Made by a program: the position numbers and the translations under genes. A stretch of 64,000 bases of DNA from Maea johnstoni. Taxonomy: Eukaryota > Annelida > Polychaeta > Spionida > Magelonidae. The stretch spans positions 1,093,147 through 1,157,146 of the forward strand of contig OZ012685.1 of assembly GCA_963942565.1 (NCBI GenBank), in the 5' to 3' direction. The notes below the pieces were generated by a model, which had not been told where the DNA came from, made no database searches, and saw nothing but the letters and a program-made list of their open reading frames with translations. Shown here piece by piece: positions 12,358-23,679 of this stretch (the stretch's first letter is position 1; each line of letters starts with the position of its first letter).

Positions 12358-14664
12358 TATAGTTATATAGGTTAATCAGCTACCCGTATACGCCAAGTTC
12401 TTCTTATGTAAAGATTCGTCAATAATTGGACCATTTCGAAAATAAGTTCATCTTTCTCTTCCTGCAAACTTTAACCATATACTGTCCTTAAACAGACAAA
12501 AAATAGAAATCCGATATAAACCATCATTAAGAATTGTTTGCTTCTTTGTCAAATCGATTTGAATGCAAGTCCTGATTTGTAGATGGAAATAGTATGAATG
12601 CGGCCAGGATAGAGCGATGCGACTCTTGGACCCCTCCATCAATAAAGCACCTGTATTAGCTTGACCAGTTTCGTGCTTTCTAATAGTTTATTGATGGGAG
12701 ACTCCAAAAGCTGAGCACCTATATGAATCCGTGACTGTAAGTGCTCAAGTCACATTGGGCAAATTGACAGTATATGGAGACGAGTATTCTCAGTCAATGT
12801 AAGGATAGTGTCCCAAATAATATACTTATTATGTAAATAATTTCTTTTAATAGTGTAAGCACTGACAGTTTAGTGTGCTGATTGCAAATAGACGTATCGC
12901 TATTATATTAACTATTCGTTAATACTAATATAGTTGCATCATACTTGATGATAATCTGTAGAGTAGTCTTATGTTTGTAAAAAAATTGAAGTTATATTTA
13001 TACTTTATATTTTATGAAAATGATTGTATTGTAAACTGTAAAGTATTGTGATTTTGTTCTATTGCAAGAACTGTCAATACACATACAATACAATACAATT
13101 GGATCGGATTATTATGGACTGGTCGCCTTTGAAGCTTTACTTGTATCTGTTTGTGGCAGGCAGGAATGTACTGCGGCAGACCTAGAGCATCCTCCCTCTG
13201 ATATGATATGTGTAGCTCTATCAGGGTAGTCGTGGCTTTCTGAGGGTTTTGACACAAACCACAAGCCGTACCCCCAATGCACCCCCTGTAAACAGTGGAA
13301 ACACGACCCCGACCAAATGGCCGCCGTCCCCTGCATGGCTTTGGCCCATGCACGCCTGGGACATATGGTGTTTTGGCGGAGTGCTTTGCCAATGTGGCAT
13401 TACAGTACACATTCACAATAGCAATCACTGGAAGTATATAACTGACAGAAACTTTATCAAAGTTCTTATCTAAAATTCTTTTGAGAAACAGTGAATATTT
13501 ATACACGTATAATTCAGTATTACACCAAACATTTATGGATACGTGATGCAGTAAATGAAGGCCAAAAAGAGGAAGCAAAATGTTTCATGGTATTGTATTA
13601 AGCCATCTGAAAAGCCCACTCTAGGAACACACACATACACGTGTTGTTGCGAATGAGCATTGATACCACAGTAATATGGATTGGAAAGTACAAGTCATGT
13701 AGAACTGAGCATTTTTAAAAGATCAGTGGTTGGAAGAGGTTAACAGTTGGTGATACATAAGTGGTGTTTACATTTAATATACACCAAGACTCGCTAGTTT
13801 ACGTTCTATGGGTGGGATACGCTCGTGATCAGTATACTCACTGGAGCCTAAGTGTCTTGCCTATCCTTCCCTTGCTAGTTCTAGATGCGAGGGAAGGGTT
13901 GATTTTCGTTGTACTCTAGTAATACCACTTAAGCTGTCTTTCCTGTCTTTAATCTTAGGATTAGGGGACCGTTTATCGGGCCACTTCCGGGGTGAGGCCA
14001 CACACACACACAGGGGACACTAGTTGATTGAGGAGCGTTGTGTTAACGTCAACCAAAGTACTGTAATATCTGATCACCTGATGGCATGTGTTAGCATCAG
14101 ATGATACAATATCTACGTGAAACCGTCAATTTCTATAATGGATTCTCATAGACTGATCTCCAACAAATTGCGTTGTACTTTTTGGATAAGCACTTGGTAC
14201 GTCAGATGTTAAGCCTGTTACGTCATACGAAATACGCGCACTTTGCAAGGTGCGAAGTTGGTCTAAAATGGTATCTCCATATTTTAGGGTTGGCGACTAT
14301 TTTTCAATGACATATACACAGAAACAAAATGAATTTGGGTAACAAAAACTGTGCGCTCTTCCCTTTTTTCTGACACAGAAGAAAAATGCCCTGGCCTTAC
14401 CATGGTTAAAGTTAACTGCTAGCCACTCAACCTTCCGAGCTCATTATGCGTTGTAAAAATATTTTGTTAGAGGTATGTGTTATGTCAAAAACTTCATATG
14501 TTCACTTGGTAATTGTCCTAGTGACATTGCTCTAAACCGTGCAATTATAGAGACACAATGTTGCATTTTGAAACTGATTGCACGTATCATTACACATATA
14601 CAGTTGATAGAGGTATTTGCACCTTCTCCAATACATGTGAGGCCTTTTAAATTCATTGCATCAC

Positions 14665-14786
14665 CATTGTACGAAAGAACATACGTGAAAGGCAGAAAAA
14701 ATATTTGAATATTTTGTGTACACTTTTCCAGAAAGTGTTGGAAAAAATATTTGAGTTGTTTCTGCCTGTCACGTATGCGTACCATT
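14665..14786. mobile_element. Hairpin MITE, short member
   Basis: A 120-bp foldback. The left end, ACATACGTGAAAGGCAGAAA, pairs with the right end, TTTCTGCCTGTCACGTATG. The inner part holds CACTTTTCCAGAAAGTGTTG, as in the long member at 6132-6534. It looks like an internally deleted relative. Confidence 0.6.
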
Positions 14787-15082
14787 GGTAGTCGATATCA
14801 TGCACTATTCCAGTTGAGGAATCTGGCGACAGATGGCGTTACAGGGATATTCTCATAATCTTCATGTACACATGATGACTACATAAGCTCGGCACCTAAC
14901 GTTTAGCCAACCAATGTAGTTATTACATGGCAAGACGTAACCCTACCCTCTTCCTCCTCAGCTATGTTGGATCTGCGTCAATTTGACACCACATTACCAT
15001 TGTAACCTTATAAGACGCTTCTCATTTCATACTGTTACATACAAACTATTACTTAACTTTCCGAGAGATAAGGGAAGTTTCT

Positions 15083-15797
15083 TTAAGGCTGTGATGCTGG
15101 TGACACACTCAAAATAAGCAAACTCCTAGTTTAGCACTCCTGTACCCTTTCTAACAATAGTTATCCAATCCCTGAGGTCTTGGTGTTTCAAATATAAGTT
15201 TTCTTTAACTTACCTGCTTGAGCTGACCTCAATATAAGTACAGTTTCAATTTTACAGTGTTTTACCTCAAATGAGGTTTTCTTGATCAATAAAGGTTCAT
15301 TTGATTTATAAATACCATACATGTCTGCGAAATATACTAGGCTAGGGCAACTGAAAGGCAAATTTGGAGTTCCTGCAAGAGAATACCTTACAGCACGCGA
15401 TTTTGGTGGAAACTTTTACTTAAGAAAGTAGGTCACAATGGTCAGACATGTCGACCTACTTTCGTAAGTAAAATTTCCACCAAAATCGCATGCTGTAAGG
15501 TATTCTCTTGCAGGAACTTTGCCTTTCAGTTGCCCTAGCTTAGTATATTTAGCAGACATATATGGTATTTATAAATCAAATGAATCTGTATTGATCAAGA
15601 AAACCTCATTTGAGGTAAAACACTGTAAAATTGAAACTGTACTTATATTGAGGTCAGCTCAAGCAGGTAAGTTAAAGAAAACTTATATTTGAAACACCAA
15701 GACCTCAGGGATTGGATAACTATTGTTAGAAAGGGTACAGGAGTGCTAAACTAGGAGTTGTCTTATTTTGAGTGTGTCACCAGCATCACAGCCTTAA
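15083..15797. mobile_element. 0.7-kb near-perfect palindromic element with TTAA ends
   Basis: The arms run 15087-15434 and 15453-15793, with an 18-base spacer at 15435-15452. They match over almost their whole length with few mismatches. The outer ends are GGCTGTGATGCTGGTGAC and its complement, each flanked by TTAA (15083-15086 and 15794-15797), the target sequence used by piggyBac-type transposons. The arms contain splice-like strings (CTCTTGCAG and CAAGCAGGTAAGTT) in one orientation. There is no coding region, so this is probably a non-autonomous foldback element. Confidence 0.7.
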
Positions 15798-15826
15798 TAA
15801 GTGTTTCGTATATATGCATTCATTAA

Positions 15827-15862
15827 CACACACACACACACAGACACACACACACACACACA
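15827..15862. repeat. (CA)n microsatellite
   Basis: A CA run with one CAGA interruption, just right of the palindromic element. Confidence 0.9.
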
Positions 15863-16517
15863 CTACGGTTTCCTACATATCTAGATTTTGGTTAGAGGTC
15901 GAAAATCGGTGGGTTTTGCTGGCCTAACCGATTGCCTGATATTTTGGAGAGCTGATTCAGGCAATTCGGGAGTCATAACTTTTAACTTGAATTTTCAAGA
16001 TCTAATTTTATTCGTAGGCTTATTTGTTTACCAAACAATGTGCTGTGGTTTCCACATGTAGCCTGCGAGGATTTGCCCGTCTCTGTCGCTGTGACAGGAA
16101 TATTCTCCTTCCTCGGGGTCGCCTTAGTTTTCCTCCCCAGGGAATCCCTACTCGTGTCCTTAGAAAGTGTTGCAGGGTACATATTCAACATCTCCCTGGA
16201 CCTCTTCACTTCCATCCATCAGCAGCAAGTATTGGCTTAGAATTCAACGAGAGGAACGCGGTCGACAATATACAAACACTGAGGCCTGGAACGGGTCCAA
16301 CACTTGCTTTTGGTGTAGGATGAGATTGTCATGAATTAGTCGTAAAGCAACGGGACATCATTAGGCTGGCTGTTACATGTCGAGGGGGGGGGGGGGGGCG
16401 TATGGCAGGGGCACGTTTATAAATAAGACTATCATATCACCGCACGTGCGCCCAGGGGTGATAAGAAAGGGGCAGGCAACGCTTCTCTGGGGCCCTGAGG
16501 CTACGAGAAAAGTTGTA

Positions 16518-16665
16518 CGTAGTGCAGGGGCTCTAAGTATAGAGCTTTGCGTAGTGCTTGCGATGTGGATGTGGTTAGGAAGTCCCCTGTTCTCCCTTTG
16601 AATTCTTAACCACAAGCACATCGCAAGCACTACGTACAGTTTTATACTTAGGGTACCTGCAGTGC
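16518..16665. repeat. Foldback repeat
   Basis: Arms of about 65 bp: CGTAGTGCTTGCGATGTG in the left arm (near 16550) pairs with CACATCGCAAGCACTACG in the right arm (near 16617), and CTAAGTATA pairs with TATACTTAG. A poly-G run and a G-rich stretch lie to the left (16383-16400). No target-site duplication was found. Confidence 0.55.
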
Positions 16666-17722
16666 GCCTTTTCGGAAAAATATTTGAGAGATAGTTCGCT
16701 TCTGGCTTGACACACATTTATACCCATACTGAAAACCACACGATCGAATGTTAGAATCATATCATCCATCCATCGTTGAATTCAGTACAACACACCTACA
16801 GATATCTCAGACAATCGGCTTTATAAAGTGATGTCTGAATTTTATGCATTTCTGATATGTGTGGAATAATTCTGCTTGGAACATGGTGCTGATTTATCCT
16901 TGAATAGGCAAGCAAGTTTAAGTGCTAACTAGCGCCAAGAAACACAACTTACAATCGAATACTCTTTCAAATCGATCCCTCCATTTCGAAAATATCGCAA
17001 CATATCATAAGTAGCAGAAAGCCCTGCGCGGGAGGGTTGTTGTCTGAGCCGGAGTATGGACCGTTCCCGTCGACATGGCATTAATTAGCACTCATCAGGT
17101 TTATGGGTTGATTTTGTTTACTCCGACCATGAGATAGATAAACAGAACAACATCATCACAAGTGTGCGGTATGCACACAGGCCAAGTCTGCGACGGTGGT
17201 CCCTGTGCTATCGTTCATGCGGCAGTACCAATCGGCTGCCAGTATGTGACGTCACGGCATAGGAGCTGAAGCATTTGTTAAAGCTCGTTTTTAGCGAGGA
17301 AAAGGCTTTACACTCTCATTTCATATCAATTGTATTACAGTTAATACCTGTATTTCCTAAAAGCCCGAAAATTGCCTGTTTTGTGACCAAACCCACCTTC
17401 TTTAAAACTTAAAATAAAACTTTCAAAATAACATAAACCGTATGCCTAAATATACATTTTGCGACCTAGCCAACCGAGTTTAATTAGAATATGATAATCT
17501 GATTAGAATGGTTCATTATCATTTGATTACCGGTTAACATTTTTGATCTCCGGTTGTACATATTTGTGAAACAAATTGCTGCAGATTTCAGTAAAAACTC
17601 CTGATAATAGCAGATAGGGCGGTGTCAGCTGTGGTGATTGCCAGTTATGTTAGTGTCAACCATGTCATCCAGTGGGCAGCACCGCATGCGCAGAGATCCA
17701 TTTCACACCATTCAAGCTGTTA

Positions 17723-18104
17723 GGGCTGTTCGATTTAAAAGTGTGGGGGGGAGGAGGAACGGGAGGTTTTTTGAAGGGGGGAGGGGCCGAATTCTTAATT
17801 AGTTTATACAGGTGAACTTGGATATGACGGACCACTGTACGACGGATTTTTGCATATGACGGACGATATGCTTGGTCCCAGTCCGATGCATATCAAGTAT
17901 TCGTCATATGTATACGACGGATTTTACATATGACGGACCAATTTTCCTGGTCCCATTGAGTCCGTCATATCCAAGTTCACCTGTACCATTAGAGTATATA
18001 TGATTTCTGGCCGGAGGGGGAGGGGGGGGGGGGGGGTGGTGTCGAATTTTCAATTACCTTCCGTTCCTCCCCACCCCCCACCACACTTTTATATGGAACG
18101 GCCC
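17723..18104. mobile_element. Harbinger-like MITE hosting a nested insertion
   Basis: The ends GGGCTGTTCGATTTAAAAGT and, on the complement, GGGCCGTTCCATATAAAAGT are terminal inverted repeats. They are flanked by TTA on both sides (17720-17722 and 18105-18107), the 3-bp TWA type of duplication made by PIF/Harbinger transposases. The subterminal DNA is rich in G runs on the left and C runs on the right. Without the nested insertion it would be about 205 bp. Confidence 0.65.
17809..17983. mobile_element. pogo/Tc1-like MITE (175 bp)
   Basis: Perfect 24-bp terminal inverted repeats begin CAGGTGAACTTGGATATGAC, and TA is duplicated on each side (17807-17808 and 17984-17985). The interior repeats the ATATGACGGAC motif. 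CAGGTGAAC-type ends with TA duplication are typical of pogo/Tigger relatives. It lies inside the MITE at 17723-18104 and is therefore younger. Confidence 0.8.
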
Positions 18105-18153
18105 TTATGCGTAAAGAAAGCATGTACACCCAACTTACCCAACACATTTCAGT

Positions 18154-18500
<347 letters not shown>

Positions 18501-18646
18501 CACCTGTTCATGCTGGTACAATCTTAAGGCCAGGGAAAGCATGCTCTGTTGATATCAGACAATTGTTTATTGAAATTGGTGTTAGGGTGATAGATAAAAG
18601 AAATCGACCAAACAATCTATTTAACCCTTTATTCGTTCTTTTTCAG

Positions 18647-18838
18647 GGAATGAGACCATCAAACCATGCGACGATCCAGAGCATAGTCCATGCTATTGGT
18701 ATCCATGCGGATGTACCTGCTCCCTGCTGTGTTCCGGATGTCATGGGATCCGTGACGCTCCTCTACTTCGACGAGAACAGAAACGTCGTCCTCAAGAACT
18801 ACCCCAACATGAGTGTGGTCTCGTGCGCTTGCCGATGA
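18647..18838 (+). CDS. BMP3: BMP3/GDF10-type TGF-beta ligand, last coding exon
   Basis: This exon encodes the C-terminal 63 residues of a secreted TGF-beta family ligand. It starts after a pyrimidine-rich acceptor (TTCGTTCTTTTTCAG) in phase 0 and ends with TGA. Visible family marks are [14 protein letters not shown], the CCVP pair that carries a cystine-knot cysteine and the interchain cysteine, [18 protein letters not shown] and the terminal SCACR. From memory, vertebrate BMP3 and GDF10 share [27 protein letters not shown] and SCACR almost word for word, while BMP2/4 and BMP5-8 end in CGCR or CGCH. In vertebrates the last intron of these genes also cuts the mature domain, as here. The first half of the mature domain and the propeptide are not in the window. 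In vertebrates BMP3 antagonises BMP signalling; the role here is inferred by homology. Confidence 0.87.
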   Translation, partial: GMRPSNHATIQSIVHAIGIHADVPAPCCVPDVMGSVTLLYFDENRNVVLKNYPNMSVVSCACR

Positions 18839-21386
18839 GACCCATGACGTCACTTCCTGCATTCCCCAAGTGGGGCACTCTGGGAAGGCGGGCCAAGATG
18901 GCCGTCAAATACTTCCACTGCATCCGCCAGAGGACGCTGAAGCAGGTCTGGGGTGTTAGAAAACTGCGTTGATAAAATTCAGACTATCAACAGCTGAAAA
19001 CACTTGGCACAGAACATCAAACCACCTCCACATTTAGAGTTATCGCTTCATTCACCAAGAAGTGTTGAGAAAACTTTACATTTGTTGAAGGCATAGACCT
19101 GGATCTACTTAAATGAGTAAAGTGGGACATTATACACTGTTCTGCTGGGCAACATAACGAAACAGATTCGGCAATCACTTATTGGTATACTAGGCCAAGG
19201 TATTTGCACAACTTGATGGGGTGGTTGAAAATTGAAATCATGAGAAAAAAATTCTCCCTGGAATAATTTACGTATTGCCTTGTTTTAATCGGTATTTATA
19301 AAGTTGTCATGCCAAATGGATATTCTGTGAATGAAGAATTATTGCAACGTGTATAATAACCTGTGAATTATTGTAATTCACATCTATCATCCAAACACAT
19401 ATTGCAGATCAATTCTGAACGATCGAAGATCTACCTTCATTTTCACTTTTTTTCGGGAGTTCATTTTTGATTCGTCCTAATATGGTGTTCAAACTCTGTA
19501 GCCTATTGAAGGAAGTGAGCACCCAAAAGCTACTGCCTGAGACCTGAGCTGTGAATTTGACACAAACGAAAGTAACATCATAACGTTAACATAGAATAAA
19601 CTATTCATTGACCGAACTTTGCATTTCTGACATTTGATCAGATATCTCTTGCAATCATGCTTGTTCAACATAAAACAAGCATACCGGTACTGTACTTGTA
19701 TCCTCAAAATTTAACGTCATCATTTACGTCACGGCGTTGTGCTCGTTATTTTCTGACGTCACTCAGGGCTCTTATGTGATGATTTAATAGAACGTTTGGG
19801 ATGAAAGGTGAAAGATCCATGTTTATTTAGAAACCCATCCATACTTAGAAATAATTAAAGCACCATCGGATTGTTTGAATATAATTGAATTCCCAAAAGG
19901 CTAAATTTCTAAATTTTATAACCTTAAAACTAATGAAATATTTTGTATCTTGGCCTCCTACCAACTCTCTTTCATGCCTTTGACCCTAAGCTGTATTTGT
20001 ATTTCTGTGTTAAGGCTTTAGAAATATTCCTCAATTTTCCAAATACCATAATCCAACATGGATGATACCAAGTGAGCGAGAAGGTACTATTTACTTTACA
20101 TCCTTTTCAATGGTACTTCTTTGTGGTTTCTTTACACATCTTCGCAGTGTTTATACATTAGTAGAACATGGTGTAATATGATAAACCTATAATTCTGATT
20201 GTGAGATTTTCATTTAGTATATTATTTTACCTGAAACAGCCTGATAGGCCCATTCACTTGTCCACTAGATTCAAAATACCATTGACGATGACTCAGGAGT
20301 TAACGGCGAAGTGACAAAATTAAATAACAAATGTTTTATAGTTAAGTTCGGATTAATATTACTCCAAATTACTTTCAAACATTCTTTCGTTAGAGCAATA
20401 TCGTCAAAATATAATGGGCCTCTTTAGGGGAGTTTGGGGTGCCCCGGGCATGGCGGGTTAAGCCTTTTCCAATGGTGTTTGTCACAGTTGGATTAACCAC
20501 AGCCTAACCCGTCGTGGTTGGTGGCCACTTGATGTTCCTTGGTTCTCATGTATCAGGAATACTGTACAGGTAACTTGCCCATAAACAGCCAGCTTGAGCA
20601 ATCGTGTACAAATGCTATTCGTTATTTATTAATCGATGATATTATATTAAATGTATAATTTAATCAGCACGTTGGTAGTAGAAATTATACACATGTAAAT
20701 TGAAATGCAGCATCGCTGAATTTAGCTAATGAAAATATAATGTTTGTATATCGTAATTTAATAAAGGGACAATTGCCATGCTAGATTATAAAGGAACACC
20801 GCACGTTTTAATTACAGGGTCTGCAGTTATATGCAGATATTCTATAAACTAAGAGTTAATAGATGACGTGTACTAGTGCTGGAAATTATCGCTACATTAA
20901 CTTTCGCTCTTTTACGAAAAATGAGGTATATTTAGAATGCAGGTATTCATAATGATATACAAAAATATCTGTTGATGGGCAAGGGTATGGAGTAGATGCT
21001 ATTATAGCATAGTTTTGGCATTATGTGGATATTGACATTGCTAAATTGCGTGTGACTGCTTGTAATAAGTTTCCTTCTTATTTTGGTGAAAATAATTTAT
21101 CATCAAAAACGTAAATGAGCGAAATGTTTAATGCATGCGTTTGCCAGATCTACGATACAGCATATTTTCTAATCAGAGGAAATATCTTAAGACTAAAACG
21201 TATTCTTCACTAACATGCATTTGCACATGTTATTAATAGATATAGGTTGATTATTACTTATATTGAAAAAATTGTTTATAGATATTATCAAGTATTTATT
21301 TTCTTTTTGAAATTGGGAGTAGTTTGCAGGTAACAATATGTGTTCGCCTCGACATATCTGTCCAAGATGAAGTGCACAGGTACCGT
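18839..21386 (+). other. 3' flank/UTR of BMP3 and single-copy DNA
   Basis: AT-rich DNA without a recognisable gene. The first part should be the BMP3 3' UTR. AATAAA occurs near 20759, but nearer weak signals cannot be excluded. The stretch ends abruptly at 21386/21387, where sequence shared with the tandem units begins. The motif GTGCACAGGTA at 21372-21382, just before that border, is also the first sequence of the palindromic core at 39528. Confidence 0.6.
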
Positions 21387-21907
21387 CTGCAGAATGAAAC
21401 GCATGAAAAGACACGAATGACGCATCGTGTAACCTCGCGAGGTTTCAACGAGACTTCATTGTGTATGATTGTTAGCACATTTGAAAATGACCTTTGATCA
21501 GAATCTTCTCATTTCGTTGTATGTTCAGAGCGCTTGGGTGGCCTTAAATATCTTATTATATCTCTATTAACTCATTCACTCAGCATAAACGTTGTCACCT
21601 CAGTTCCAATCACATTAAACATATGGTAAATTCTATAAAATGTGTGAATAGAATGACCCTTGTTCAAATAGTTCTGAAATATTCTTATGTTTTATATATT
21701 ATCAAGGTCGTCATTTTACCTAACACGAAATCGGTTAGCAAATAAATATTGCGGGGAAATACTTAAAGAAACGTCATTCAATTGACCTGTTGATATAAAT
21801 GGGATAGATACCAATTCAACCGGAGTAGAATCAGCGCCATCACACGTGTAATTATGGCACTAATGTTTGTGTTTTGGACCCAACAGCCTTTTTGGTAACT
21901 CTCTAAA
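21387..21907. repeat. Border repeat at left edge of unit 1 (inverted copy at 39007-39527)
   Basis: These 521 bp match 40447-40967 directly and match 39007-39527 as reverse complement (for example GTAATTATGGCACTAATGTT against AACATTAGTACCATAATTAC). Unit 1 is thus bounded by inverted repeats of about 0.52 kb. Unlike the internal junctions, this left edge has no palindromic core next to it. Confidence 0.85.
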
Positions 21908-23504
21908 TGATTTTAATCTCAGCATTATGTTCTGTTTTCCCACAAATCACCACTCCTATTGCTTTCGGGGTTTGAAATGGTCGACACCATACCCCTATGG
22001 GGTGTTAACTTAAGTAGTTTGTAATGTCTTTGTTTTGTTGTTGTACAAAGTTTGCTATATACACTTACTAAATGATATACTTTTTGGAAGGATATGTTTT
22101 TGTTTGTAGTTTTAAACAAATAAAACCGAATTGACCATAGACTCTGTCGTTCACCTGGTTTTCCTACACTTGCTAAATAAATTGGTTAATCTTCTACCAA
22201 CGTGTTCTCTTTGCCAATGACCTGGATATATGATGCTTTATAAAAAGGATCTAGGAATTAAGGATGAAAATTCACTTTTTTCTTGAAGGATATTTGACGA
22301 TTGTCTTCCAGTCAACACTTGCCTTTCAACCACTTTCCAAAAATGATCTGGTCCAGATATCATCAGGATTTTTTGGCCGTCACAGGCATAAACGGTTTCG
22401 GTCGTCGCTGCTGCTTAGGGCCTGCTGTCGTCACATATATCCATTGTTACATAAGGGCCAAGGGTACTGACAAATTATTTTGTTCCTTTCAATAGTAAAT
22501 TTGGATTGCTGATATCAGTTAAGCCCGTATCTAAACAATCTCACTTGCTTACGTAGCGGCATAATGGTAAGAGGCTGGCTCTCATGTGTAAGATCTTCGC
22601 TGTATCCTCGTCAGTACGTTACGATTGTAGGGAGTTGTGGACGACTCGTAACTAAAAGTCTGCGTTGGACTACTTGTAAAGAGGAGGGTATTTCTTCTCG
22701 GTACCAGGAATCCATTGCTTTTTAAAAGACCAGTAAAAGTACATACTGTAAACATAAAAAAACTTAGAAACATAATAGAATTGTTTCGATTTTTAAAAGT
22801 TTTGCATGATACGTTACGATTGTAGAGAGTTGTGGACGACTCGTAACTAAAAGACTCCCTTGCAAAGAGGGGGTATTTCTTCTCGGTACCAGGAATACAT
22901 TGCTTTTAAAAAACCACAAAGATTATACTGTAAACGCAAAAAAGAAACAACTAGAAACAATAGAAAAAAGATGATAAGTGAGTTTCGATTTTCAAGAATT
23001 TTGCATGATTCGGTGTGGTGCATTACCTTTAAGATGCCTTATGGGGCCAGTTTATTGGACTCAGTTTTCCTTCATCCTGCTTTTCTTTGATATTTTCGCC
23101 TATACATAGTATATCTTGCTTGGAAGTATTTTAATAGGAAAAAGAGTAGGCATTGCAAAAGTACCCTATCAGCAGGGTGGAAGAATATTTGGTTAAAATG
23201 GATGAAATTCAACGAAAAATTGTTTATACATGTGAAGACACAGTTTCAGCAGATATTGAAAAGGGACACAGTATCCTCAGACGTAGCAAAGAGTCGGTTG
23301 TTTGGTGGTATTTTAAAGTTTTTGTACTAGATACATCGTGTTCAGACAAACATTTTAAACCGACAAACACTCAATGAATGTTTGTAATTTTTCCATAAAG
23401 AAAAATTTGTTTTAATAAAATAGTTCTCCAAAAAGCACACTACTCTGATTCATCGCAAACGGTTATTGAATCATGGAAAACATGCAACGGTTTGTTGTTA
23501 ATGG
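21908..23504. other. Unit segment between border repeat and LINE, with a 195-bp tandem duplication
   Basis: No recognisable gene. 22616-22810 and 22811-23009 are two diverged copies of one 195-bp block (both start ACGTTACGATTGTAG and contain TATTTCTTCTCGGTACCAGG). The same pair occurs at 41676-42070 in unit 2 and about 63504-63898 in unit 3, so it predates the amplicon. A 74-codon + strand frame at 23153-23377 (with KMDEIQRKIVYTCEDTVSAD) is conserved in unit 2 apart from its last codons. I cannot assign it and it may be chance. Confidence 0.7.
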
Positions 23505-23679
23505 AATAATAATAATGTTTATTGACCATAGGTGGATTATGAAATACATGTTAGAAATACAGAGAAACAAGAAATACAAAATTATATAGGCAGAGTCGTC
23601 GGTAACCAAAGCAGGAACATAATCATAACAAAAAGAAAAGAAAAAAACAAAAGGTATATGTACAACCGAGATCGGAGTC

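Noticed and set aside
13012-13578. 188-codon minus-strand frame
   Set aside because: No recognisable domain, mixed composition, no supporting splice or promoter signals. Overlapping frames on both strands are also open, as happens in repeat-derived DNA.
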